DNA of 64,000 nt. Origin: Pseudomonadota bacterium (GTDB lineage Bacteria; Myxococcota_A; Polyangia; GCA-2747355). The position numbers were made by a program, and so were the translations under genes. Location: contig JADJDT010000002.1 of NCBI GenBank assembly GCA_016702545.1, positions 62,001 to 126,000 of the forward strand, in the 5' to 3' direction. The notes under the pieces are model-generated. The model was not told the DNA's origin, ran no database searches, and worked only from the letters and a program-made list of their open reading frames with translations. Below, one piece after another: positions 44,546 to 54,069 of the stretch. Positions within the stretch are counted from its first letter, which is position 1. Every line of letters begins with the position of its first letter.

Positions 44546-45559
44546 ATGAGCCACGGCGTCGAGCCGATGCGCGCGATGGTGCTCGAACGCAGGGGGGAGC
44601 CGCTGCGCGAGCGCCCTTGGCCACGACCGCGGCCCAGCGGGCGCGATGTGCTGCTGCGCGTCCAGGCCTGCGGTGTGTGCCGCACCGATGTGCACTTAGT
44701 CGACGGCGAGCTGCCGGAGGTGGCGCTGCCGCTGATTCCGGGGCACCAGATCGTGGGTCGGGTGATCGAGCTCGGCGACGCGGCCACGCGACTGCGGCAG
44801 GGCGATCGCGTCGGGGTGCCGTGGCTCGGTTGGACCTGCGGTAGCTGCGCGTTCTGCCGCAGCGATCAGGAGAATCTTTGCGACCAGGCCCAGTGCACCG
44901 GCTATCAGCGGCACGGGGGCTTCGCCGAGCTCGCGGTGGCCGACGAGCGCTGGTGCTTTCCGCTGCCTGCAGAGACCACGGACGAGCAGGTCGCGCCGCT
45001 GCTCTGCGCCGGCCTGATCGGCTACCGCGCGCTGCGGATGACCGGGGCGGCGCGCTGCCTGGGCTTCTTCGGCTTCGGCGCCGCGGCCCATATTCTCGTG
45101 CAGGTTGCGCGACACGAAGGGCGCGAGAGCTTCGCCTTCACGCGCCCGGGCGACGCGGAGGGGCAGCGCTTCGCCACCGAGCTCGGGGCGACATGGGCGG
45201 GTGACTCGACCGCCGCGACGCCACGCCCGCTCGACGCTGCGATCATCTTTGCGCCCGTCGGCGCCTTGGTAGCGACGGCCTTGCGGGCCGTCCGCAAGGG
45301 CGGCGTGGTCGTTTGCGCCGGAATCCACATGAGCGAGCTGCCCGCCATGCCCTACGACCTGCTGTGGGGCGAACGGGTGCTGCGCTCGGTGGCCAACCTG
45401 ACGCGGCGCGACGGCGAGGAGCTGCTGGCCTTGGCCTCGCGGGTGCCGATCCGCACCACCGTCGAGGTCTTTCCGCTGGCGGGCGCCAACGACGCCCTGG
45501 CGGCGATCCGCGACGGCACCCTACGGGGCGCGGCCGTGCTGCGGATCGGAGCAGGGTAG
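44546..45559 (+). CDS. Zinc-dependent alcohol dehydrogenase
   Basis: This 337-residue MDR enzyme oxidises alcohols or reduces aldehydes with NAD(P). The catalytic zinc ligands are in VQACGVCRTDVHLVDGEL and PLIPGHQIVGRVIELGD (Cys, His, Glu), and the structural zinc lobe is CGSCAFCRSDQENLCDQAQC (four Cys). The cofactor segment is FFGFGAAAHILVQVARHEG. ATG 44546 gives the usual N-terminus; the open frame extends to 44129 without domain content. The AT-rich stretch 44,350-44,395 between it and the divergent DUF2934 gene probably holds both promoters. Confidence 0.9.
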   Translation: MSHGVEPMRAMVLERRGEPLRERPWPRPRPSGRDVLLRVQACGVCRTDVHLVDGELPEVALPLIPGHQIVGRVIELGDAATRLRQGDRVGVPWLGWTCGSCAFCRSDQENLCDQAQCTGYQRHGGFAELAVADERWCFPLPAETTDEQVAPLLCAGLIGYRALRMTGAARCLGFFGFGAAAHILVQVARHEGRESFAFTRPGDAEGQRFATELGATWAGDSTAATPRPLDAAIIFAPVGALVATALRAVRKGGVVVCAGIHMSELPAMPYDLLWGERVLRSVANLTRRDGEELLALASRVPIRTTVEVFPLAGANDALAAIRDGTLRGAAVLRIGAG

Positions 45560-45579
45560 GCGCCGGGACGGGCACCCTA

Positions 45580-45740
45580 AGGGCTCGTGACAAAACAACT
45601 CGATCGTTGTGGCCGCCGATCCATCGCGTCCGCCAGCGTCGCTCCTCCTCGGTTTACCCCAGGTAGACCTTCGTCGTCGCTCCTTGCCGGCCGCGCGCCT
45701 CGGCAGCCGCAGTCGACCGATTTGTTTTGTCACGAGCCCT
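45580..45740. mobile_element. 161-bp element with 19-bp perfect terminal inverted repeats
   Basis: The ends AGGGCTCGTGACAAAACAA (45,580-45,598) and its exact complement (45,722-45,740) enclose a GC-rich, non-coding interior. A TAA flanks both sides (45,578-45,580 and 45,740-45,742), a possible 3-base target duplication. The interior, read on the minus strand, has the same order of blocks (GGAGCGAC..., GGAGGAGCGACGC..., GATGGATCGGCGGC) as the element at 4,711-4,858. It overlaps the PilZ gene stop codon. Confidence 0.65.
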
Positions 45741-46098
45741 AACGCAGGAAGTTGGGCACCCCGGTGAGACGCGGCGCGTGAGCCGTGAAGTCGGCGATCA
45801 GTCGGCGATGTGACGGCGTGACCGCAGTGAAGTGAAAGGCCATCAGCTGGTAGGCTGCGCGGCGCTGCTCGCGAACCAGAGCAGCGCGTGCCACGATCGT
45901 GCGGTCTACCCCGGGAAGGTCGAACTCGAGCCAACAGCGCGGAAGCCGGGCGTCCTGCCGTCCCCAGGCCCGGGCCAACATCATGCCTCCAGGACTGATA
46001 TCTGCGGATTGACAAAGAAAAAGATCCTTCCCGCGGCGCTGCTTGACGGCCACGGCGACGGGCGCCCGATGCGCACCACGACGATCCGAAATGGACAT
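45739..46098 (-). CDS. PilZ-domain protein
   Basis: This 119-residue protein consists of a PilZ domain, which usually binds cyclic di-GMP: DRRGAHRAPVAVAVKQR at the N-terminus holds the basic R-rich motif in a variant form, and SADISPGGMMLARA matches (D/N)xSxxG. FDLPGVDRTIVARAALVREQ and YQLMAFHFTAVTPSHRRLI follow. The stop codon TAG is formed at the edge of the adjoining 161-bp element. It is divergent from the lipoprotein gene, with a palindrome between them. Confidence 0.8.
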   Translation of the reverse strand: MSISDRRGAHRAPVAVAVKQRRGKDLFLCQSADISPGGMMLARAWGRQDARLPRCWLEFDLPGVDRTIVARAALVREQRRAAYQLMAFHFTAVTPSHRRLIADFTAHAPRLTGVPNFLR

Positions 46099-46165
46099 GC
46101 CCTCCCCCTTCGTCTCACTTTCGGGACGGCAGTAAGGCCGGCAGCCGAACGAGAAGGGTTACCTT

Positions 46166-46191
46166 ATACGACCTAGGCCTACATGTCGTAT
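46166..46191. promoter_or_regulatory. Palindromic operator-like site between divergent genes
   Basis: ATACGAC (46,166-46,172) and GTCGTAT (46,185-46,191) form 7-base inverted arms, with TAGGCCTA inside. The site lies between the PilZ gene (minus) and the lipoprotein (plus), where a regulator could control both. Confidence 0.45.
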
Positions 46192-46203
46192 TTCCTGTCG
46201 CCC

Positions 46204-46232
46204 TTTCAAGACCGCCGTCGGCGCCGTATACT
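46204..46232 (+). promoter_or_regulatory. Possible promoter of the lipoprotein gene
   Basis: TTTCAA (46,204-46,209) and TATACT (46,227-46,232) with a 17-base spacer. The -10 box is good and the -35 box weak. The first GTG of the lipoprotein frame is about 38 bases further. Confidence 0.4.
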
Positions 46233-46270
46233 GCGCGTTCGGCCTGCGACGCTGGGGAAGGGATCAAGCG

Positions 46271-47464
46271 GTGAAGCGAAGGCTCGGCGTAATCGTTCAC
46301 GGGGGGATGTCCCATCCCCCCGCCCCGCCAAGAGCGCGGTCTTGGCGGGGCCCCACCCCCAATGCCGGGGCGCAACGAGTTGCGCCCCGCGCGAGCGCTT
46401 CGTCGCGCTCGCGTGCGATGCTCGACGTGGTTCGGGCATTTTTGGTGCAAGCACCTCGTGAACGCTTACGGCTCGGCTATCCCCACGACAGTTCCCCCCG
46501 ACGAGGCGCAACCGCCGCCACGGCGGCGCAGCACCGGTCGCTCGTCGTCGCGGCCGGCGTGGCACTGCTGGCGGCCGGCTGCAGCGGCGAGCCGGCGGGC
46601 CCGGCGGGCGACGAGGCCGCGGCAACGGCGCACAGCTTCGGGCTGCTGACGCTGCGCATCGCGCCCCAGCCCGGCAATGAACCCGCGGAGCCCGCAGCCG
46701 GAACAAGCCTGGAGCTCTCCGCCACGGCTCACCTGGCGCGCTACCGCGCCTTGGATCCGGACCAGGTCGCGCGGCTCCTGGCCCTCCCGCTCGACCCGCA
46801 GCGCGAGCTGCCCGCGCTGGACGAGTGCGGTTGGTTCGACCCGACGCGCGACGCTGACGAAGAGGACGTCGCGCACGACGATGAGGGCGAGATCGACCTG
46901 CTCGAGGCCGGCGACATTCGGATCGTCGCCCCCGCGCGCAGCCTGGCGCTCCGCCCGCGCTCTTTCGCGGGGCTGCTGCCCTTCGTCTCCGGCACGGTCT
47001 ACCAGGAGGCGCAGATCAACGTGGCGGCGGGCTTCGAGCAACCGATCGAGATCGGCGCCGCCGGGGGCGCGACGGTAGGCGGGTTCGGACTGCGCGTGCT
47101 GCTCCCCGCGCTTCCTGCGGTGGGGGTCGCGGCGCCCGTCGCTGCAACGAGCGCCGGAGGCGGCGCGGCGAGCGGCGCAGCGCTGGAGCTGCGGTGGACG
47201 GTGGCGCGCGCGGCGGCCGAGACGATGTACCTCGAGCTGCAAGGCACCGAGCGACCTGCGGGCCCGGTGCTGCGCTGCAACGTCGACGACGTCGGCCGCT
47301 TCGCCGTGCCCCGACGGCTGTTGGACGCGTTGGACCCGATGGACACGGGCAGCGTGCTGCTCGAGGCCGTGCGCCTGCGCCGCACGCCCTTTCACGCGCG
47401 CGGGCTCGGCGAGGCCGAGGTGCGGGTGATCGCGAGCGAGCGGCAGCGCCTCGCCACGCACTGA
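46271..47464 (+). CDS. Lipoprotein with a MITE inserted in frame near its start
   Basis: The frame from GTG 46271 is open for 397 residues. Residues 1-6 (MKRRLG) are followed by 63 residues encoded by the element at 46,289-46,469 and its target duplication. Then comes YPHDSSPRRGATAATAAQHR and a lipoprotein signal (SLVVAAGVALLAAGCSG), then a mature part with repeated Ala/Gly stretches and LAGLLPFVSGTVYQEA-like beta segments. Removing the element and one duplication gives MKRRLG-YPHDSSPRRG-..., a normal start. Whether the gene now starts at 46271, at ATG 46418 inside the element, or is inactive is open. The mature part matches no family I know. Confidence 0.65.
   Translation: MKRRLGVIVHGGMSHPPAPPRARSWRGPTPNAGAQRVAPRASASSRSRAMLDVVRAFLVQAPRERLRLGYPHDSSPRRGATAATAAQHRSLVVAAGVALLAAGCSGEPAGPAGDEAAATAHSFGLLTLRIAPQPGNEPAEPAAGTSLELSATAHLARYRALDPDQVARLLALPLDPQRELPALDECGWFDPTRDADEEDVAHDDEGEIDLLEAGDIRIVAPARSLALRPRSFAGLLPFVSGTVYQEAQINVAAGFEQPIEIGAAGGATVGGFGLRVLLPALPAVGVAAPVAATSAGGGAASGAALELRWTVARAAAETMYLELQGTERPAGPVLRCNVDDVGRFAVPRRLLDALDPMDTGSVLLEAVRLRRTPFHARGLGEAEVRVIASERQRLATH
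46281..46477. mobile_element. 181-bp IS66-type MITE with 8-bp target duplication
   Basis: The element runs 46,289-46,469. Left end GTAATCGTTCACG and right end CGTGAACGCTTAC are inverted repeats with one mismatch. GGCTCGGC flanks both sides (46,281-46,288 and 46,470-46,477). GTAA ends and 8-bp duplications are features of the IS66 family. Inside are three perfect hairpins: 46,323-46,350 (11-bp arms), 46,367-46,388 (9-bp arms) and 46,390-46,413 (9-bp arms). No transposase is present, so it would depend on an IS66-type element elsewhere. Confidence 0.75.
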
Positions 47465-47520
47465 CCTCTGCGAGCGGCGGCCCGCCGGCCGCGCAACGCC
47501 ACGACCTGGAGCCGCGACGG

Positions 47521-49476
<1,956 letters not shown>

Positions 49477-49479
<3 letters not shown>

Positions 49480-49723
49480 GCCACATAAGCGTTCACGGCC
49501 CCAAGGCGCCGCCCCCCCCGGCGGAGGCCGGGCCCCCCGGCGGGCGGGGGGGACCAGGCGAACCCGGCCCGCGGGCCGGGGGGGGGGGGGGCCGGGGGGG
49601 GGGGGGGGGGCGGGGGGGGGGGCGCCCGGGGCGCGGGGGGGGGAGGGGGGGGGGGGGACACCCCGGGGCGGGGGGGGGGGGGGGGGGGGGCCCCGCCCCG
49701 GGGGGGGGGGGGGACTGAGCCAC
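49477..49723. mobile_element. Second IS66-type MITE insertion, interior poly-G
   Basis: The left end ATAAGCGTTCACG (49,485-49,497) matches the element at 46,289. TGAGCCAC flanks both sides (49,477-49,484 and 49,716-49,723), giving an 8-base duplication that includes the upstream gene's TGA stop. The interior from about 49,500 to 49,714 is nearly only G and C, with long G runs, and the right end is unreadable apart from AC. This looks like failed sequencing through stable hairpins rather than true sequence. Confidence 0.65.
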
Positions 49724-49740
49724 AGCAGCGAGCGCGAGTG

Positions 49741-50400
49741 ATGAGCGAGCGTGGCGCCCCAAGCGCGAGCGCAGCGCTGTGGCGCTATCGCGTGCGTTTC
49801 GCCAAGGAGGGGCCGCTGCGCTGGGTCGGCCATCTCGACCTGCAGCGCGTCTGGCTGCACACGCTGCGGCGCGCCGAGCTGCCGCTGGCCTTCAACACCG
49901 GCTTTCATCCGCGTCCGCGGCTGGTCTTCGCCGCCTCGCTACCGCTAGGGTTCATCGGAAAGGCCGAGCTGCTCGAGCTCGGGCTGACGGAAGAGCGCGA
50001 CGCTGCGGGGCTGCACGCCGGGCTGCACCGATGCGCCGCTCCCGGGCTGCGCATCGACGAGGTCGTGGCCGTCGACGCCGACGCGCCGGCGCTCGGTCGC
50101 GGGCTGCGCGCCTTCGACTACGCGGTGACCCTCGAAGCTCAAGGCGATGCGGAGCTCGACGGCCGCATCGCCGCGCTGCTCGCCGCGACCTCGCTACCTC
50201 GAGAGCGACGCCGCCGCCCCTACGATCTGCGACCGCTGATCGAGCGCCTCACCCGCGTGGGCGGGGGGGCACTGACGATGCGCTTGAGCGCGGGCGAGGG
50301 CACCACCGGCCGACCCGACGAGGTGCTGCGCGCCCTCGGCTACGAGCCGGCCGACGCGACGATCGAGCGGACGGCCCTGTGCTTCGAGGGTCAGCGTTAA
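49741..50400 (+). CDS. TIGR03936 / DUF2344 family protein
   Basis: This 219-residue protein has the family start YRVRFAKEGPLRWVGHLDLQRVWLHTLRRAELPLAFNTGFHPRPRL, then ASLPLGFIGKAELLELGL. It is the usual partner of the TIGR03960 radical SAM protein and often its fused C-terminal half. Here it follows that gene by 260 bases because a transposable element lies between. The ATG at 49741 is preferred; a GTG three bases earlier is possible. The molecular role is unknown; conservation suggests RNA-related modification. Confidence 0.85.
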   Translation: MSERGAPSASAALWRYRVRFAKEGPLRWVGHLDLQRVWLHTLRRAELPLAFNTGFHPRPRLVFAASLPLGFIGKAELLELGLTEERDAAGLHAGLHRCAAPGLRIDEVVAVDADAPALGRGLRAFDYAVTLEAQGDAELDGRIAALLAATSLPRERRRRPYDLRPLIERLTRVGGGALTMRLSAGEGTTGRPDEVLRALGYEPADATIERTALCFEGQR

Positions 50401-50408
50401 CCGATCGC

Positions 50409-51668
50409 CTACTCGACGACGGCGGTGCAGCCGAAGAGCAGCTTGATCTGCGCGACCGCCAACGCCTTGCAGACCGAGGGGCAGATGCGCACGGCGTCGC
50501 CGTCGAGGTACCAGCCCGGCGCGTTGGCGCTGCAGGACGCACCGTCGGCGTGACGCGGGACCACGACCCAGCCGCGGTCGCCTTCGGCGTTGACCTGAAT
50601 CTGGGCCGTGTCCACGGCGCGCTTGCCCTCGAGCTTCGGTAGCGGATAGCGGCAGGGGATGTCGACGAGGCCGGCCACGCTGCGCCCGAGCTCGCCGAAG
50701 ATCCCGCTCGGCAGACCCTCGCCCGCTTGATCCCAGAACGAGGCGCAGATCGAGAACTTGGTGCCGCCGGTCTTGTCGCTGAGCGCGAGGTAGGTGGTGC
50801 CCTCCGCCGCGGCGCTCGGGCAGCCGCGCGGGTGGCCCAGCGAGCTGCGCTCGCCGTAGCCGACGATGCTGTGCACGAGGTAGTTGTTGAACATCGCACC
50901 ACCTTCGAGCGCCCGTAGCTGCTGGTCGAACCAATCGGGCGTAACCCCCTCGGCGTTGGAGTCGCTGACGACGACCAGCACCTTCTTGGCGTTGGAGCGC
51001 AGGAAGGTGCTGTACTCCGGATAGAGTCCCACGATCTGTCGCAGCGCGTCGTTGCCGACATAGCGCTGAATGTGGCGGTAGCGCTCGCCGTCCTGGCAGT
51101 TGACGCCGCCGAGCGGCGGCGGCACGCAGAGCTTCTCCTGTCCGCCCGACTGCTTGTCACCGAGCATCACGAGGTGCAGATCAGCGCGCAGCCCGAGCAT
51201 GTAGCCGGCGAAGTTGTTGATGTTGTGGACGACCTTGGCGATCTCGTCACCCATGCTGGCCGAGCCGTCGACGGCCCAGATCATGTCGACCGGCGTGTGA
51301 CCGCGATCGCCGCCGACCTCGCCGCAGCTCTGCCACGGCGGCTGGAGCGGCGTGCCCAGGCCCCCCACGATCTTGGCGCAGCCCGGCGCGCTCGCGCACT
51401 CGGGGTCGGCGCAATCGATCGCCGAGTCACCGTCGTTGTCCCGTTGGTCGCCGCAGACCTCCTTGGTACCGCGGGAGCTGGCGCTGCCCTCGGCGATCAC
51501 GCCCGGGCCGCAGGCCGCGCCGCCGAGCAGCGCGCTGCAGAGCGCGATCGCAGCCGCCAGCCGATGGCGCTGCGCCACCAGGCGCGCCAGCACGGGAGGG
51601 ATCCAGCCACACGCCCAGAACGGTCGCCGGTGCGTGAGGGAGGCAGGGCTGTGGGTGCGCGCGCTCAT
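50409..51668 (-). CDS. Lipoprotein with von Willebrand factor A domain
   Basis: This 419-residue protein has a lipobox (LCSALLGGAACGPG), then a Cys/Asp motif typical of MopE-like proteins (EVCGDQRDNDGDSAIDCADPEC), and a vWA domain with the metal site in DMIWAVDGSASMGDEIAKVV (DxSxS, near residue 130) and VLVVVSDSNAEG. The C-terminus has many paired Cys (CRYPLPK, CSANAP, CPSVCKA, FGCTA). It should sit on the outer membrane and bind a surface ligand via metal. GTG codons nearer the signal peptide are alternative starts. Convergent with the DUF2344 gene, 8 bases apart. Confidence 0.8.
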   Translation of the reverse strand: MSARTHSPASLTHRRPFWACGWIPPVLARLVAQRHRLAAAIALCSALLGGAACGPGVIAEGSASSRGTKEVCGDQRDNDGDSAIDCADPECASAPGCAKIVGGLGTPLQPPWQSCGEVGGDRGHTPVDMIWAVDGSASMGDEIAKVVHNINNFAGYMLGLRADLHLVMLGDKQSGGQEKLCVPPPLGGVNCQDGERYRHIQRYVGNDALRQIVGLYPEYSTFLRSNAKKVLVVVSDSNAEGVTPDWFDQQLRALEGGAMFNNYLVHSIVGYGERSSLGHPRGCPSAAAEGTTYLALSDKTGGTKFSICASFWDQAGEGLPSGIFGELGRSVAGLVDIPCRYPLPKLEGKRAVDTAQIQVNAEGDRGWVVVPRHADGASCSANAPGWYLDGDAVRICPSVCKALAVAQIKLLFGCTAVVE

Positions 51669-51943
51669 CGCTCTCGGCTGTCCCTATCTCTCGTTACGCG
51701 TGATCTCTCGTTGCTCGTGCTCGGCCGTCGGCAGCTTCTCCGAGCAGGGTTCATGCTTCAAGCTGCGCAATGCAAATCAACTGCCAGCCGTGAAGAGGCT
51801 CCATTTCATGCACTTGCCCGCTGCCGTCGACCTGTGGCCTGGCGCGTCGAGCCGCCGCTGGCGCTCGCGCATAGGCTCGCGCGGTCGCCACCTTGGGCAC
51901 CGGGTCGGGCACCGGGACTCCGCCGGCGCCGGAGCCGCCCGCG

Positions 51944-53599
51944 TCACAGCCGCTCCCCGCTGAAGGTGCCCACGCCAATCCACTCGCCGGCGCCCAGCTT
52001 CTTGATCGTCTTGCCGTCCGGCTCCATCAGCACGCCGGCCGATCCCTGCAAGGTCAGGTCCTCGAAGAGGTGAGCGTCATAGAGCCCCTTGTCGAGTTGG
52101 TACTTGACCTCGGCCACCATCAGCTTGACCTGGGCCGTGCAAAGCTCGGCAATCGTCGAGCTGGTCAGCAGCTGCGCACCGAGGTCGAGCAGGCTCCTGG
52201 CCCCGAACAACCCGACGTAGAAGTTCCGGTTGAGGATCTCGGTCACCGCGTTGGCGAGCCGGTCGCAGCGCACCATCGAGGTCAAGGACTCCTCGAGGTT
52301 GGGGCTACCGAGGGTCTCGAGCATCAGCCCGCCCACCACGGTGCTGGCCACGGGAAGCTTCATCGTATGCGCGCCGATCGAGATCCGATCGGCCTGGATG
52401 TGCTGCAGCGTCGCCGTCCGCGGCGTGCGTTGCGCGGCGTCCAGCTCGTAGCTCCGCGAGACGCCGCCCACCTGCGCGCTGAAGCGCAGGAAGGTGTGCA
52501 GGATCGAAAGATCGCCGGTGATGAAGCCGTCCGAGCTGACCGACTCGTCGCGGATCTGCATCTGCGAGTGGAGCTGGAGGTTGGCCACCTGGCTCAGCGC
52601 CAGCGCCATCCTGCGCAGCTGGTCACGCCCGGCCCGGTCGCCTGCTGCGCTGAGCAGCGAGGCGATCTGCGTGCGGTACATCTTGACCAGCGATCCGGTA
52701 ATGCCCGTCATCTGGTCCATCGTCCGCCCCAGCAGCTCGTCGGCCGGATCGTTCTCGCCGTCGGAGAGGCGCGTGTAGAGGCCCGCCACGGCCTTCAGCA
52801 CGGGCGGAGCGGCGCTCAGCTCGGTCGTAATCTGCAGCGCGTTGCCGCTGATCTCGGGCGTCCAGTCGTCGAGCTGCACCACCGCGGTGAGCATCACGTT
52901 GTTGTCGATCGCCGCCTGGGTCAGCGAGAGGTTGTCCTTGCAGCCCGCGGCGACGGTCTGGCCGTCGCTCTGGCCGTAGCCGACGACGCTGTACTGCGTG
53001 GCGGGACGCAGCCCGGCGAACTTGACCTCGACGCCCGAGCTGCTGAGCGCGATGTTCTCTTTGGTCGAGCTCGGCACCAGCGCGCTGGCCGCCGGTGCGC
53101 GCAGCGGGTCGAAGCCGGCGCAGGGGTAGTTCTCGACCAGTCGCAGCGTGGCCACCAGGGATGCTGCGGCCGAGTTGCGGCTGATCTGCACCCTGAGCTG
53201 GCCGCCGTTCTCCTTCGAGATGAAGACGGGCACGTTGGCCTTGGTGCCTGCGTCAGCGGCCGTGCAGGCGACCTTGAAGGTGGTGGCGTTCCGCACGCGC
53301 AGCGTGAAGCGAGCCTTGCCCTCGAAGTCCGTCACGCCGACGCGACTGTCGAGCACCGCGCCGTTGCTGAAGCCGACGAGGTCGCAGCGGATCCGCGCCG
53401 TCTGGATCGCATAACCACCGGGGTCGGTGTAGCGCATCGTGATGTCCCGGGTGTCGAACTCGAGCAGGGTGAGCTGCGCGAAGCCGAGCGGCTCCAGCGT
53501 GTTGCTCGCGCCGCCGCAGGCCCCGAGCGCGGCCAGCGCCACCGTGGTGGCCAGCACGCCCCAGCGCCCGCGCCTGGTTCCCGCCTTGTGGATCCTCAT
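51944..53599 (-). CDS. Secreted lipoprotein of unknown function
   Basis: This 551-residue protein starts MRIHKAGTRRGRWG and has a lipobox (VALAALGACGG). The first third resembles Ig-like or carboxypeptidase-regulatory beta folds (RYTDPGGYAIQTARIRC, TDFEGKARFTLRVRN). The rest is mixed helix with DELLGRTMDQMTGITGSLVKMYR and LQLHSQMQIRDESVSSDGF. GGAGGAGG lies 5 bases before ATG 53599, which decides for this start over ATG 53614. It has several Cys pairs as in other outer-membrane lipoproteins of this group. No family is recognised; calcium or surface binding is only a guess. Confidence 0.6.
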   Translation of the reverse strand: MRIHKAGTRRGRWGVLATTVALAALGACGGASNTLEPLGFAQLTLLEFDTRDITMRYTDPGGYAIQTARIRCDLVGFSNGAVLDSRVGVTDFEGKARFTLRVRNATTFKVACTAADAGTKANVPVFISKENGGQLRVQISRNSAAASLVATLRLVENYPCAGFDPLRAPAASALVPSSTKENIALSSSGVEVKFAGLRPATQYSVVGYGQSDGQTVAAGCKDNLSLTQAAIDNNVMLTAVVQLDDWTPEISGNALQITTELSAAPPVLKAVAGLYTRLSDGENDPADELLGRTMDQMTGITGSLVKMYRTQIASLLSAAGDRAGRDQLRRMALALSQVANLQLHSQMQIRDESVSSDGFITGDLSILHTFLRFSAQVGGVSRSYELDAAQRTPRTATLQHIQADRISIGAHTMKLPVASTVVGGLMLETLGSPNLEESLTSMVRCDRLANAVTEILNRNFYVGLFGARSLLDLGAQLLTSSTIAELCTAQVKLMVAEVKYQLDKGLYDAHLFEDLTLQGSAGVLMEPDGKTIKKLGAGEWIGVGTFSGERL

Positions 53600-53873
53600 G
53601 ACGTCCTCCTCCAACAGCCGGTATCTGCCGGCCCCAGCAACACCCTCCGAGCCGTGGATCCCACTCGTCCACCAGCAGGGCGCCCCGTGCCGACGATATG
53701 CAACCCATGGGCCATCAATGTTCGATAATAAAAGCAGAACCTTAGGACATCGCCCCGCGGCCGGAGGGGGGCCGAGCGATCCCAGCTAGCGCGGGGGCGC
53801 GGCGAGCTAAGCGTTGCGATATCGACGGGTTGAGAATGGGGTCAAGAGACCCCGTGGTGGCTCCGGGATGATC
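53600..53873. other. Upstream region of the lipoprotein, no gene seen
   Basis: The stretch contains an AT-rich patch at 53,715-53,735 (TTCGATAATAAAAGC), which probably carries the promoter of the minus-strand lipoprotein, but a clean -35/-10 pair was not found. No coding sequence is apparent. Confidence 0.4.
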
Positions 53874-54069
53874 CTAGACCGAAAACAAGCGCGTTCGAGC
53901 GCAAGCCGTTTGTTTTCGGGCTAGACGAGCCGGCAGGCGAGCATGCCGGGGTGATGACGCGGGGTGAAGTCGCGGGGATTCACTCCCCGCGACGAGGGGG
54001 CTTTGCGAAAGCCCCCTGAGTCATATCTGGGCCCAAAGCAAGCGCGGGACGCGCTTGTTTTGGGCCTAG
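53874..54069. repeat. Compound palindromic repeat, copy 2 (BIME-like)
   Basis: The same series as at 4,853-5,037: a CTAG-bounded AAACAAGCGCG/TTTGTTTTCGGGCTAG hairpin, a linker with about 18 extra bases, GTCGCGGGGA-TTCAC-TCCCCGCGAC, GGGGGCTTT-GCG-AAAGCCCCC, and a final hairpin GGGCCCAAAGCAAGCGCG/CGCGCTTGTTTTGGGCC ending in CTAG. Its edge gives the stop codon of meaB. Confidence 0.75.
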
